Shown here piece by piece: positions 42,115-49,732 of a stretch of 64,000 nt of DNA. The stretch is from positions 62,001-126,000 of the forward strand of contig CBDDBX010000026.1 of NCBI GenBank assembly GCA_965225955.1, given 5' to 3'. Position 1 is the stretch's first letter; every line of letters starts with the position of its first letter. The notes under the pieces are model-generated. The model saw only the letters and a program-made list of their open reading frames with translations, was not told the DNA's origin and did no database searches. Both the position numbers and the translations under genes were made by a program. Source of the stretch: CBDDBX01 sp965225955. GTDB taxonomy: Bacteria; Acidobacteriota; Aminicenantia; UBA2199.

Positions 42115-42177
42115 ATGATTATTGCTAAACACTTTTTCAACTTTTTTTACGCATATTTTTGGGCGGTTTCCGCCTAA
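42115..42177 (+). CDS. aromatic-rich leader peptide of the aro operon
   Basis: A 20-codon frame, MIIAKH-FFNFFYAYFW-AVSA. Eight of its 20 residues are aromatic (5 Phe, 2 Tyr, 1 Trp), crowded into residues 7-16. This is the make-up of an attenuation leader like pheA of E. coli, placed between the operon promoter and the first aro gene. The ATG is at or one base from the predicted transcription start, so the peptide would be translated from a leaderless 5' end. A GC-rich hairpin, GGCGG/CCGCC (42162-42174), overlaps its last codons. It is followed by a C-rich tract (seven C, A, five C at 42187-42199). No U-run terminator is seen; Rho-dependent control or RNA switching are both possible. Confidence 0.72.
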   Translation: MIIAKHFFNFFYAYFWAVSA

Positions 42178-42247
42178 TTAAATCATCCCCCCCACCCCCA
42201 GATTATTTAATCTCAATCAAGACCCTTGCAATACCAAAGGAGAGAAA

Positions 42248-43057
42248 ATGAAAAATTTAAAGTTATGCGTAAATAAAAGTGAAAAGAAAAAAGTAACAGT
42301 CCGCAATACAACAATAGGAGAAGACCTCACGATTATTGCAGGCCCCTGTAGTGTTGAAACAGAAGCCCAGACAATAACTACTGCAATAAAAGTAAAAGAG
42401 GCAGGTGCCACAATTCTGAGAGGAGGAGCTTTTAAACCAAGAACTTCCCCATACGCCTTCCAGGGGCTCGGAATCAAAGGGCTCAGAATACTTGAAAAGG
42501 CAGGAAGAGAAGCAGATCTTCCAATAGTAACCGAAGTTGTTGATCCCAGAGATGTGCCCTGGGTATGCGAATATGCAGATATTCTGCAGATAGGAGCCAG
42601 AAATATGCAGAACTTCTCCCTCTTAAGAGAAGTTGGTAAAACAGGTAAACCGGTTCTTCTTAAAAGAGGCATGAATTCAACTCTTAATGAGTGGCTCAAC
42701 TGCGCAGAGTATATTCTGGCTGAAGGAAACAGCGATATCATTCTCTGCGAGAGAGGAATCAGAACTTTTGAAACATATACAAGAAACACTCTTGATCTTA
42801 GCATGGTACCGGCAATTAAAGAGTTAACAGATTTTCCGGTAATAGTTGACCCTTCCCATGGTACAGGTCGTCTTTCACTAATAAAACCTATGGCACTGGC
42901 TGCTGTTGCTGCCGGTGCTGATGGAGCAATAATTGAGGTTCACAACGACCCTTCAAACGCACTTTGTGACGGGGATCAGTCAATGACACCGGAAATGTTT
43001 TCTACAACTGCAAAAGAAATGAAAGATTTATGGCACTTTTTGACCTCAGTGAGCTAG
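42248..43057 (+). CDS. aroF: DAHP synthase (3-deoxy-7-phosphoheptulonate synthase), AroF type I-beta
   Basis: 269 aa; condenses PEP and erythrose-4-phosphate, the entry to the shikimate pathway. It belongs to the KDO8PS-like beta class: IIAGPCSVET (about residues 28-37), GGAFKPRTSPYAFQGLG, DILQIGARNMQNFSLL, LLKRGM, CERGIRTFE and VDPSHGTGR. The N-terminal ferredoxin/ACT-like regulatory domain seen in the about 340 aa Thermotoga enzyme is absent (only about 25 residues precede the barrel), and there is no fused chorismate mutase. Feedback by Tyr or Phe on this protein is therefore doubtful, which fits control through the leader peptide instead. AAAGGAGAG ribosome site. Confidence 0.95.
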   Translation: MKNLKLCVNKSEKKKVTVRNTTIGEDLTIIAGPCSVETEAQTITTAIKVKEAGATILRGGAFKPRTSPYAFQGLGIKGLRILEKAGREADLPIVTEVVDPRDVPWVCEYADILQIGARNMQNFSLLREVGKTGKPVLLKRGMNSTLNEWLNCAEYILAEGNSDIILCERGIRTFETYTRNTLDLSMVPAIKELTDFPVIVDPSHGTGRLSLIKPMALAAVAAGADGAIIEVHNDPSNALCDGDQSMTPEMFSTTAKEMKDLWHFLTSVS

Positions 43058-43066
43058 AATATAAGT

Positions 43067-44095
43067 ATGAAGAATTTAGTATTAAAAACACCTTCAGGTG
43101 AATCTGTTATTACAACTTCCTGCAATCCGGAAAAAATAGGTAAAATTACAGGTTCACCCGATACCTTTACAATAACTGACAGTAATGTTTATAAACACTA
43201 CTCCCACTATCTGCAGGGTTCCAGTATTGCAGTAATTGAGCCTGGAGAAAAGAATAAGACTCTGCAAACTGTAGAGAGGCTCTACACAGAACTTCTTAAA
43301 GCCGGAATTGACAGGTCATCCAGAATCGTTGGTGTTGGAGGCGGTATAGTTACAGATATTACAGGCTATACAGCTTCTACCTTCATGAGAGGAGTTAAAT
43401 TTGGTTTTATATCCACAACTCTTCTGGGTTGTATCGATGCATCTGTTGGCGGTAAAAACGGTGTAAACTTCAAAGGTTTTAAAAATATGATAGGGCAATT
43501 TGCCCAACCTGAATTTGTACACTGCGCAACAGGATGTTTTAAAACTCTTGAAGAAGCCGAACTTCATAACGGCTTTGCAGAAGCAATAAAACATGGTGCA
43601 ATAGCATCAGCAGAATATCTCGATTTTATTGATCGGAATATAGAAAAAGCCCGACAGCTATCACCTGATATAGTTGCAGAGTTAATCCATAGATCTGTGT
43701 TAATAAAAGCATCTATTGTTGAAAAGGATGAAAAAGAGTCCGGCCTGAGAAAAATCCTCAACTTCGGCCATACAATTGGACATGCTATCGAAAAAATAAG
43801 ATCTGTTCCTCACGGCACAGCAGTAGCAATGGGAATGGTTGCAGCAGCTGGTATTTCTGAAAGAACAGGTCTCCTCTCATCTGAGGATTTCTCATATATA
43901 AAAGATATTATATCCAGAGCCGGCTTACCAACTGATACAGATATTAAATCACTACCTGACTTAACTGATGTATTATACAGAGATAAAAAAAAGAGTGGAG
44001 ACAAAATAAGCTTCATTCTTCTTAAAAAACCTGGTGAACCAGTTATTCAGAGTATGAGCCTTAAAGAGATAAGGAGTATTATAAATGATCTGTAA
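43067..44095 (+). CDS. aroB: 3-dehydroquinate synthase
   Basis: 342 aa; converts DAHP to 3-dehydroquinate using NAD and a divalent metal. PGEKNKTLQTVERLY, the glycine-rich GVGGGIVTDITGYTASTFMRG (about residues 89-109), STTLLGCIDASVGGKNGVNF, the metal ligands in NFGHTIGHAIE (about 233) and PHGTAVAMGM are all present. Slightly short for the family at its N-terminus. Nine nt after aroF and overlapping aroD by 11 nt. Confidence 0.95.
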   Translation: MKNLVLKTPSGESVITTSCNPEKIGKITGSPDTFTITDSNVYKHYSHYLQGSSIAVIEPGEKNKTLQTVERLYTELLKAGIDRSSRIVGVGGGIVTDITGYTASTFMRGVKFGFISTTLLGCIDASVGGKNGVNFKGFKNMIGQFAQPEFVHCATGCFKTLEEAELHNGFAEAIKHGAIASAEYLDFIDRNIEKARQLSPDIVAELIHRSVLIKASIVEKDEKESGLRKILNFGHTIGHAIEKIRSVPHGTAVAMGMVAAAGISERTGLLSSEDFSYIKDIISRAGLPTDTDIKSLPDLTDVLYRDKKKSGDKISFILLKKPGEPVIQSMSLKEIRSIINDL

Positions 44096-44735
44096 CTCAA
44101 TTTCCTCCGGCACTGCCGCACAGATAACCAGTCTGGCTTCAGATTCCAGCTTTACAGAAATCAGACTTGACAGCCTCTCTTTATCAGCAGTAGAGATAGC
44201 AGATATTTTTACTACAGGCTCAAACCTGATTGCCACCTTCAGAGGTGAAAATTTCACGACTCCCGGAAGGATTAATTCTCTTAAAACAGCAATAAGATCT
44301 GGTGCTGCTTTTGTAGACATAGAAACAGAAGCTCCAGAACATTACATAAAAGATCTTATTAATGTTGCCGGAGAGCATGACTGTCGTGTAATAATTTCCT
44401 ACCATAACTACTCAGGAACACCTCAGAGGGAAGATCTGCAGGAAATTGCTGAAAGATGTCTGAATCAGGGAGGAGATATTGCTAAAATAGCTGTTACTGC
44501 AGAAACAGTGAAAGATACGGTTAATCTTATCAGCCTCTACCCTTTTATAAAACAGCCAGGAGATCTTATTGCAATTGCAATGGGCGAAATGGGACGTATA
44601 TCCAGAATAGCTGCGCCCTATCTTGGAGCTCCCTTTACATTTACTGTTCCCAGAGATTATCCTCTGACAGCCCCTGGACAGTTATATACAGATCAAATGG
44701 AGGAAATTGCGGAGATACTCAGATGCCGGAAGTAA
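44085..44735 (+). CDS. aroD: type I 3-dehydroquinate dehydratase
   Basis: 216 aa TIM barrel that forms a Schiff base with 3-dehydroquinate. EIRLDSL (substrate-binding Arg/Asp region, about residue 25), ATFRGENF, DIETEAP, the catalytic His in VIISYHNYSGTP, the Schiff-base lysine in GDIAKIAVTA (about 130), and the late MGEMGRISRIAAPYLGAPFTF. The length is near the low end of the type I family. It overlaps aroB by 11 nt and aroE by 13 nt. Confidence 0.93.
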   Translation: MICNSISSGTAAQITSLASDSSFTEIRLDSLSLSAVEIADIFTTGSNLIATFRGENFTTPGRINSLKTAIRSGAAFVDIETEAPEHYIKDLINVAGEHDCRVIISYHNYSGTPQREDLQEIAERCLNQGGDIAKIAVTAETVKDTVNLISLYPFIKQPGDLIAIAMGEMGRISRIAAPYLGAPFTFTVPRDYPLTAPGQLYTDQMEEIAEILRCRK

Positions 44736-46036
44736 AAATCTTTGGAGTAGCAGGAAATCCTGTTCTACACAGCCGCAGTCCCGAGCTTTTCAGAGCAGCC
44801 TACCCAGATAGTTCACATATCTACCTGAGAGTAGCTGCAGCAAACAGGGATGATTTGCTGACAATTGCTGAAGAAACAGGAATTGCAGCGCTTAATATAA
44901 CAGCTCCTTTTAAAGAAGATATAGCACAGATTAAAAACATAGATTTGTCACCTGAGAGTAGAACCACCGGAGCAGTAAACAGCCTGAAACTGAATCTCCC
45001 TGAGATGGAAGGCCACAATACTGACTGCTTCGGAGTAGTAGAATCTCTGGAAAAAGCAGAGCTTTCTCTGACCAATCTTAAAGTTGCGGTACTTGGAGCA
45101 GGTGGTGCTGCCAGATCAGCAGTTTATGGCCTTACTAAACAGGGAGCCCACGTAACAGTTATAAATCGAACAGTTTCCAAAGCCGTAAAACTTGCGAAAG
45201 ACCTTAAATGCAGCTTCTCCCCCACCACTTCAGCTTCTGAAATAGTAAAGAACTGTGGCTTTATTATATCAACACTTCCTGCAGAAACCGTACCGGACTA
45301 TATTAAAGAAAGCATAACAGAACTTACAAGCCGGAGAACTCCTTTTTTTGATGCTGTATACAACAGAAAATCTGCAATTGCAGAAATTCTGGAAAAAGCA
45401 GGAGGCGTAACTATTTCAGGTCTTAACTGGCTTCTTAATCAGGGAATTGAAAGTTACAGATTTTTCACCGGAGTAGAGCCGGATATCAACTCTATGAAAC
45501 AGATTCTCATATCCCCATTCCAGCAAATGCCGGAGAGAATAGCTCTCACAGGCTTTATGGGAGCAGGTAAAACTACCATCGGTAAACTTCTTGCCCATAA
45601 AAAAGAGTGGGATTTTATAGATATTGACGAAGAGATCGAAAAGAGAACCCAATTATCAATTAAAGAGATTTTCAATCAGAAAGGAGAGACCTTTTTCAGG
45701 AACCTTGAATCTGAAACTTTCAGAGAACTCAGTAGTAGAAAACAGATAGTGGTTTCCTGTGGAGGCGGTGTAATAAACAGAGAAGAAAACCGCAGGCTTC
45801 TGAAAGAAGAGTTCATAAACGTATGGATCTATACATCACTCCCGCTGACATTCAGCAGAGGTATTGGTAACAGCCGCCCGCTTCTCTCCTGCCCTTCACC
45901 GGAGCTTGAAGCAGCAAGACTTCTTAAAGAGAGAATCCCTCTGTATGCAGATGCTGCAGATCTTCTTATATCAGGTAACAGAAATCCCCGGGAAATAGTG
46001 GAGAGAATAGATGAAGAAACAGATAGAGTCATCTGA
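44723..46036 (+). CDS. aroEK: AroE-AroK fusion: shikimate dehydrogenase plus shikimate kinase
   Basis: 437 aa two-domain protein. Residues 1 to about 262 are shikimate dehydrogenase: GNPVLHSRSPELF (shikimate site), ALNITAPFKEDI (catalytic Lys), NTDCFG and the NADP-binding LGAGGAARSAVYGL. Residues from about 270 are shikimate kinase: IALTGFMGAGKTTIGKLLA (P-loop), FIDIDEEIEKRT, FRNLESETFREL and VVSCGGGVI. The enzymes act in succession (dehydroshikimate to shikimate to shikimate-3-phosphate). This fusion order is unusual. Overlaps aroD (13 nt) and aroA (26 nt). Confidence 0.94.
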   Translation: MPEVKIFGVAGNPVLHSRSPELFRAAYPDSSHIYLRVAAANRDDLLTIAEETGIAALNITAPFKEDIAQIKNIDLSPESRTTGAVNSLKLNLPEMEGHNTDCFGVVESLEKAELSLTNLKVAVLGAGGAARSAVYGLTKQGAHVTVINRTVSKAVKLAKDLKCSFSPTTSASEIVKNCGFIISTLPAETVPDYIKESITELTSRRTPFFDAVYNRKSAIAEILEKAGGVTISGLNWLLNQGIESYRFFTGVEPDINSMKQILISPFQQMPERIALTGFMGAGKTTIGKLLAHKKEWDFIDIDEEIEKRTQLSIKEIFNQKGETFFRNLESETFRELSSRKQIVVSCGGGVINREENRRLLKEEFINVWIYTSLPLTFSRGIGNSRPLLSCPSPELEAARLLKERIPLYADAADLLISGNRNPREIVERIDEETDRVI

Positions 46037-47267
46037 GATTTATGGTACTCTGAAAGTACCAGCTTCAAAAAGCTATATGCAGAGAGCAGTAGCTGCGGCA
46101 CTTCTTGCAGATGGGAAAACCAGAATATACAATCCCTCATTCTGCAAAGATGCCGTTGCAGCAATGAATCTTGCTGCTGATCTTGGAGCAGTTGTAGAAA
46201 AGCATGAGCACTGGATAGATATAAAAGGTGGTTTTCCGTCAACTATATCCAGTGAAACCAGTGTAAATATAAATGAATCAGGTCTCGGCATAAGACTGTT
46301 CACACCAATAGCAGCTCTCAGCACATATCCCGTAACCATTAATGCCAGAGGCTCATTACTTAAGAGGCCACTCCATATGATGCAGTCTCCCCTTGAATCT
46401 CTTGGAGCACACTTCAGCTCATCAGCAGGATTTCCACCTGTTACAGTAAGAGGCCCTCTTATGCCTGGTACTGTGAGAGTGGATGGTTCCCTGAGTTCAC
46501 AGTTCATAACCGGCCTTTTAACAGCTCTGAGTGCTGCTGAGGGCAACTCTGTTATAGAAGTAGATAATCTCTCAAGTAAACCTTATATAGATATGACATT
46601 GTCAACCCTTAAGAATTTCGGAATAGATGTAGAAACCGCAGATTACAGCAAATTTTATATAAATGGTCCTCAGACACCAGCAGGATGCAGTTATACAGTT
46701 GAAAGTGACTGGAGCTGCGCAGCTGCACTTCTTACAGCCGGAGCCATAGGAGGATCTGTAACAATAGAAAACCTTAGTACCCATTCTGTTCAGGCAGACA
46801 GAGCAATACTGGATGCCTTTGAATCAGCAGGAGCAGCAATAAGTAGTTCAGAAAACAGTGTTACAGTTACAAAAAGAGATCTCAACTCATTCTCTTTTGA
46901 TGCTACAGATTGTCCGGATCTGTTTCCTCCTCTGGTTGCTCTTGCAGCAAACTGCAAAGGAGTTACAGAAATTAAAGGGGCAGACAGATTAACTCATAAA
47001 GAGAGTAACAGAAGCCTGGCTCTTAAAGAGACCTTTGGCACTCTGGGTATAAGAGTAGAACTCAAAGGAGATACAATGCTGATAGAAGGTGGAAATATAT
47101 CAGGGGGTCAGGTGGACTCATTTAATGATCACAGAATAGCAATGGCTGCTGCTCTGGCAGGTATTAATGCAGAGAAGACGGTAATAATAGAAAGATGGGA
47201 AGCTGTTGAGAAATCCTGGCCGGATTTCTTTAAAGATTTTGCAGCAACCGGAGGTAAAGTCGTATGA
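46011..47267 (+). CDS. aroA: EPSP synthase (3-phosphoshikimate 1-carboxyvinyltransferase)
   Basis: 418 aa; joins shikimate-3-phosphate and PEP. KVPASKSYMQRAVAAALLADG (about residues 15-35) is the first substrate-binding block, GLGIRLFTPIAAL stands in for the GNAGTxxR block, LSSQFITGLLTALS is the Q-containing strand, and DCPDLFPPLVALAANC and FNDHRIAMAAALAG (about 372) are the C-terminal signature. The conserved GNAGT loop is changed to ESGLGI, so affinity for PEP analogues may differ from class I enzymes. It overlaps aroEK by 26 nt with GGAGAG ahead of its ATG, and aroC by 4 nt. Confidence 0.94.
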   Translation: MKKQIESSEIYGTLKVPASKSYMQRAVAAALLADGKTRIYNPSFCKDAVAAMNLAADLGAVVEKHEHWIDIKGGFPSTISSETSVNINESGLGIRLFTPIAALSTYPVTINARGSLLKRPLHMMQSPLESLGAHFSSSAGFPPVTVRGPLMPGTVRVDGSLSSQFITGLLTALSAAEGNSVIEVDNLSSKPYIDMTLSTLKNFGIDVETADYSKFYINGPQTPAGCSYTVESDWSCAAALLTAGAIGGSVTIENLSTHSVQADRAILDAFESAGAAISSSENSVTVTKRDLNSFSFDATDCPDLFPPLVALAANCKGVTEIKGADRLTHKESNRSLALKETFGTLGIRVELKGDTMLIEGGNISGGQVDSFNDHRIAMAAALAGINAEKTVIIERWEAVEKSWPDFFKDFAATGGKVV

Positions 47268-48256
47268 ATAGTTTTGGAACAGTTTTCAGAGTAAGTCTTG
47301 CTGGTGAGTCCCACGGCTCAACTGTAAGCGTAATGATAGACGGGACTCCTCCCGGAATAGATATTACAGAAGATGAAATCATTGAAGCCCTTAAAAGAAG
47401 AAAAAGCGGTAGAAAAGGCACAACCCCCAGAATAGAGGCAGATATACCGGAAATCCTGACAGGTACACTAAATGGAAAAACCACAGGAGCCCCTCTGCTT
47501 ATAACTTTCAGAAACACAAACACCCGCAGCCGTGACTACTCATTACTTAAGAAACAACCCCGCCCCGGACATGCAGACTTTACTGCGATGAAAAAGTTTA
47601 ACGGTTTTAACGACCACAGAGGTGGAGGACATTTTTCGGGGCGCCTTACTCTGGGGCTTGTAGCTGCCGGAGTGATTGCAGGGAAAATTATAGATCCTGT
47701 TACCCCCGTAGCAACTCTGATTGAAGCTGGAGGTTCAGATAACATAGACAAAGCTGTTGAAGAGGCAATAGACAGGTGTGACTCTATTGGAGGAGTTGTA
47801 GAGTGTGTGGTAAATAGCGTCCCTGCATCTCTGGGAGAGCCTTTCTTTAACTCCGTTGAAGCACTTATCAGCCATGCTGTTTTCTCAATTCCCGGAATAA
47901 GGGGAATCGAATTTGGATCAGGTTTTAAATCTGCAACAATGTACGGCAGTTGCCATAACGACGATATCATCAGCTGTAACGGTACAACTGCAACCAATAA
48001 CTCCGGCGGTATTAATGGCGGCATTACAAACGGCAATAATATTGTGTACAGAATTGCTGTAAAGCCCACATCAAGTATTGGACTCTCTCAGAACACAATA
48101 AACCTTTCTACAGGTAAACTGGAAGAACTGCTCATTCCCGGAAGGCACGACTGCTGTTTTGCACTCAGAGTCCCTCCGGTGGTAGAAGCTGTTACCTCAA
48201 TAGTACTGGCTGATCTTAAACTGATTAATCAGAAAAACAGACTGGAACAACAATAA
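47264..48256 (+). CDS. aroC: chorismate synthase
   Basis: 330 aa; FMN-dependent 1,4-elimination of EPSP to chorismate, completing the pathway. GESHGSTVSVMIDGTPPGIDI (first signature), RPGHADFTAMKKFNGFNDHRGGGHFSGRLT (about residues 100-130), the GIEFGSGF segment, NNSGGINGGITNGNNIVYRIAVKPTSSI and the C-terminal RHDCCFALRVPPVVEA are present. It is shorter than the typical 350-390 aa because of a trimmed middle region. Last gene of the aro operon; its stop abuts that of the convergent small gene. Confidence 0.95.
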   Translation: MNSFGTVFRVSLAGESHGSTVSVMIDGTPPGIDITEDEIIEALKRRKSGRKGTTPRIEADIPEILTGTLNGKTTGAPLLITFRNTNTRSRDYSLLKKQPRPGHADFTAMKKFNGFNDHRGGGHFSGRLTLGLVAAGVIAGKIIDPVTPVATLIEAGGSDNIDKAVEEAIDRCDSIGGVVECVVNSVPASLGEPFFNSVEALISHAVFSIPGIRGIEFGSGFKSATMYGSCHNDDIISCNGTTATNNSGGINGGITNGNNIVYRIAVKPTSSIGLSQNTINLSTGKLEELLIPGRHDCCFALRVPPVVEAVTSIVLADLKLINQKNRLEQQ

Positions 48257-48568
48257 TCAGTTATAGTCAGAGATAACCTTATCAATATACCGGGTTATTC
48301 TGGAGAAATCCGGGATAACCTTTGAAACAGAAGTATCTCTTCTCTCATGCTTTCTGAGAAAATGGTTTAGGGAGTTCAACTTAATTTTGCACTCCTCAAG
48401 CCCTTTCAGATCTGTTACACAATCCATACTACTCAGTCTTTCTGCAATACTCTGCAGAGAATTACACTGAACCATTAATTCACTTCTTCTTCCGGGATCG
48501 TTCTCTTTGCAGCTCAATCCCACTAAATAATTACACAATTCCTCAATAGAAGCTGTAAACTCCTTCAC
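48257..48568 (-). CDS. small helical protein of unknown function
   Basis: 103 aa, GTG start at 48568 with GAGGAAAG seven bases upstream. Predicted mostly alpha-helical, charged, with four cysteines (LCNYL, LSCKEN, VQCNS, EECK) and no signal peptide or membrane segment. The stop codon touches the aroC stop in a convergent arrangement. I do not recognise the family. The clean ribosome site and amino-acid composition support a real gene. Confidence 0.6.
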   Translation of the reverse strand: MKEFTASIEELCNYLVGLSCKENDPGRRSELMVQCNSLQSIAERLSSMDCVTDLKGLEECKIKLNSLNHFLRKHERRDTSVSKVIPDFSRITRYIDKVISDYN

Positions 48569-48739
48569 GTTACTTTCCTCAATTAATAATATTCCTTTTT
48601 TTTATTTAATAATAATATTCCAGATACAAAACAATCATTAATTCTAAGGAAAAAAAAACTGGTTTTCAACAGATAATTAATTATAGATTAATATAACACG
48701 AAGTAGTTCTTCAATAGGTATGATTAAAGATCTCAAGCC

Positions 48740-48757
48740 AGACGCAATGATGCGTCT
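48740..48757. repeat. short palindrome of the GATGCGTCTCTACA type
   Basis: AGACGCA-ATGA-TGCGTCT, a perfect 7-bp stem, followed by CTACAAACGG. Related to GATGCGCCCCTACAAATCG at 41908-41926. Confidence 0.5.
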
Positions 48758-48783
48758 CTACAAACGGCAATTAAACATAAAAT

Positions 48784-48815
48784 GTCCGTATCCACAAGTG
48801 TCGGTCTGTGTTGGC
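48784..48815 (-). repeat. intergenic 10-bp-period repeat, site 6
   Basis: GTCCGTATCCACAAGTGTCG followed by GTCTGTGTTGG: a degenerate member of the CACGGACA family, reverse sense, touching the structured element that follows. Confidence 0.45.
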
Positions 48816-48825
48816 CTAAATACCA

Positions 48826-48994
48826 CTAGCTTAAGCATTTAGAGAGCAACATTCTCATCTGGAACGGGCTTTTGAGGCCGTTGAGTTTCCGAAGGACCGG
48901 AAACAGGCCGAGAGCCCTTTTTCAGAGATGGACCTCTGAAAAATAAAGTGGAAGATGTAGTGTTGCTTCTACTGGTGTTTTGGCCTTAAACTAG
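48826..48994. other. branched-stem structured element (possible ncRNA or small mobile element)
   Basis: A 169-bp segment that folds back along its whole length. Outer stem CTAGCTTAAG/CTTAAACTAG (48826-48835 with 48985-48994, 9 of 10). Second stem AGCAACA/TGTTGCT (48845-48851 with 48961-48967). Third stem CATCT/AGATG (48856-48860 with 48953-48957). Inside are two hairpins: GGGCT.GGCC.GTTTCC/GGAAAC.GGCC.AGCCC (48866-48917), and TTTTTCAGAG/CTCTGAAAAA (48918-48943). There is no coding frame. Imperfect direct repeats GTGTTGGCCTAAA and GTGTTTTGGCCTTAAA flank the core. It could be a structured RNA or a MITE-like fold-back insertion. Confidence 0.6.
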
Positions 48995-49009
48995 CGCCAT
49001 TCGTGAGAG

Positions 49010-49087
49010 TCCGTGTCTGCCCCAGAGTTAAACATAATTTATTAAAGATACACTTGTGCATGTCTTTGTTTGTCTCTGTTTGTCACT
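49010..49087 (-). repeat. intergenic 10-bp-period repeat, sites 7 and 8
   Basis: GTCCGTGTCTGCC (49010-49022) and TGCATGTCTTTGTTTGTCTC followed by TGTTTGTC (49057-49084), reverse sense. The remaining gap between 48995 and 49163 shows no gene. Confidence 0.5.
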
Positions 49088-49163
49088 GCTCTTTGTGTGA
49101 CTTAATAACAGACTCACTGCCTTTCTGTCTCCTTAAACCAGATCCTTTGTGTCCCTCTCAATA

Positions 49164-49192
49164 TTGACACCATCGGCTTTATCTAATAGAAT
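49164..49192 (+). promoter_or_regulatory. promoter of lepB, predicted leaderless
   Basis: TTGACA (49164-49169), 17-bp spacer, TAGAAT (49187-49192). The ATG at 49202 is nine bases after the -10 box; the bases between (CTCCTTCTT) contain no Shine-Dalgarno sequence. Confidence 0.72.
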
Positions 49193-49201
49193 CTCCTTCT
49201 T

Positions 49202-49732
49202 ATGAGTTTACCCGGCCTTCCCTTTATAAAAAGAAAGCAGAGATATATTCTGCTTAATATTGTTATCGCTGCACTTCTGTCTCTGTTTCTTGTTAAGAAT
49301 GTTGTTTCAGGATGCAGAATAGAGGGAAATTCCATGTGTCCGACTCTGAGTTCAGGAGACAAACTTCTTATATCCCATATTAACAGTGAGCCTGAACAGA
49401 TAGAAAGGTTTGATATAGTAGTATTTAAAAGAACTGGCAACTCAACCCTTGTTAAAAGAGTAATTGCACTTCCCGGGGAAACCCTGAAACTGAAATCCGG
49501 CTCCATTCTGATAAATAACAGACCTGTAACTCCCCCTCCCTTTCTTAAAGGAAATCTTCTGTCTGAACAGCAGCAGGAGATCAGAATTCCTGAAGGGAGT
49601 TTTTTTCTGATGGGAGATAACAGAAGATATAGTTTTGATTCAAGAAATTTCGGGCCTGTTCACCACTCATCAATAATAGGCAAAGCTCTTATGAGATACT
49701 GGCCTCCCCACAAGATAGGATCTGTAAAATGA
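49202..49732 (+). CDS. lepB: signal peptidase I
   Basis: 176 aa, short Gram-positive-like form with one N-terminal membrane helix (YILLNIVIAALLSLFLV). The catalytic Ser is in GNSMCPTL (about residue 43), the Lys in VKRVIALPGE (about 81). The C-terminal signatures GDNRRYSFDSRNFGPV and GKALMRYWP follow. It removes signal peptides of exported proteins in the inner membrane. The stop overlaps the ktrB-like start by 4 nt. Confidence 0.93.
   Translation: MSLPGLPFIKRKQRYILLNIVIAALLSLFLVKNVVSGCRIEGNSMCPTLSSGDKLLISHINSEPEQIERFDIVVFKRTGNSTLVKRVIALPGETLKLKSGSILINNRPVTPPPFLKGNLLSEQQQEIRIPEGSFFLMGDNRRYSFDSRNFGPVHHSSIIGKALMRYWPPHKIGSVK

Noticed and set aside
42162..42213. Classical U-run attenuator terminator in the aroF leader
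   Set aside because: The GGCGG/CCGCC stem and the AGATT/AATCT hairpin are not followed by T-runs. Only the leader peptide itself is well supported; the termination mechanism is open.
48842..48968. Integron attC site
   Set aside because: The fold-back shape is suggestive, but no GTTRRRY/RYYYAAC core pair lies at its ends and there is no integrase gene in the window.
48826..48994. Known housekeeping RNA (6S, tmRNA, RNase P, SRP)
   Set aside because: None of the conserved sequence blocks of these RNAs could be found; the fold is branched near its inner end rather than a long rod or a tRNA-like form.
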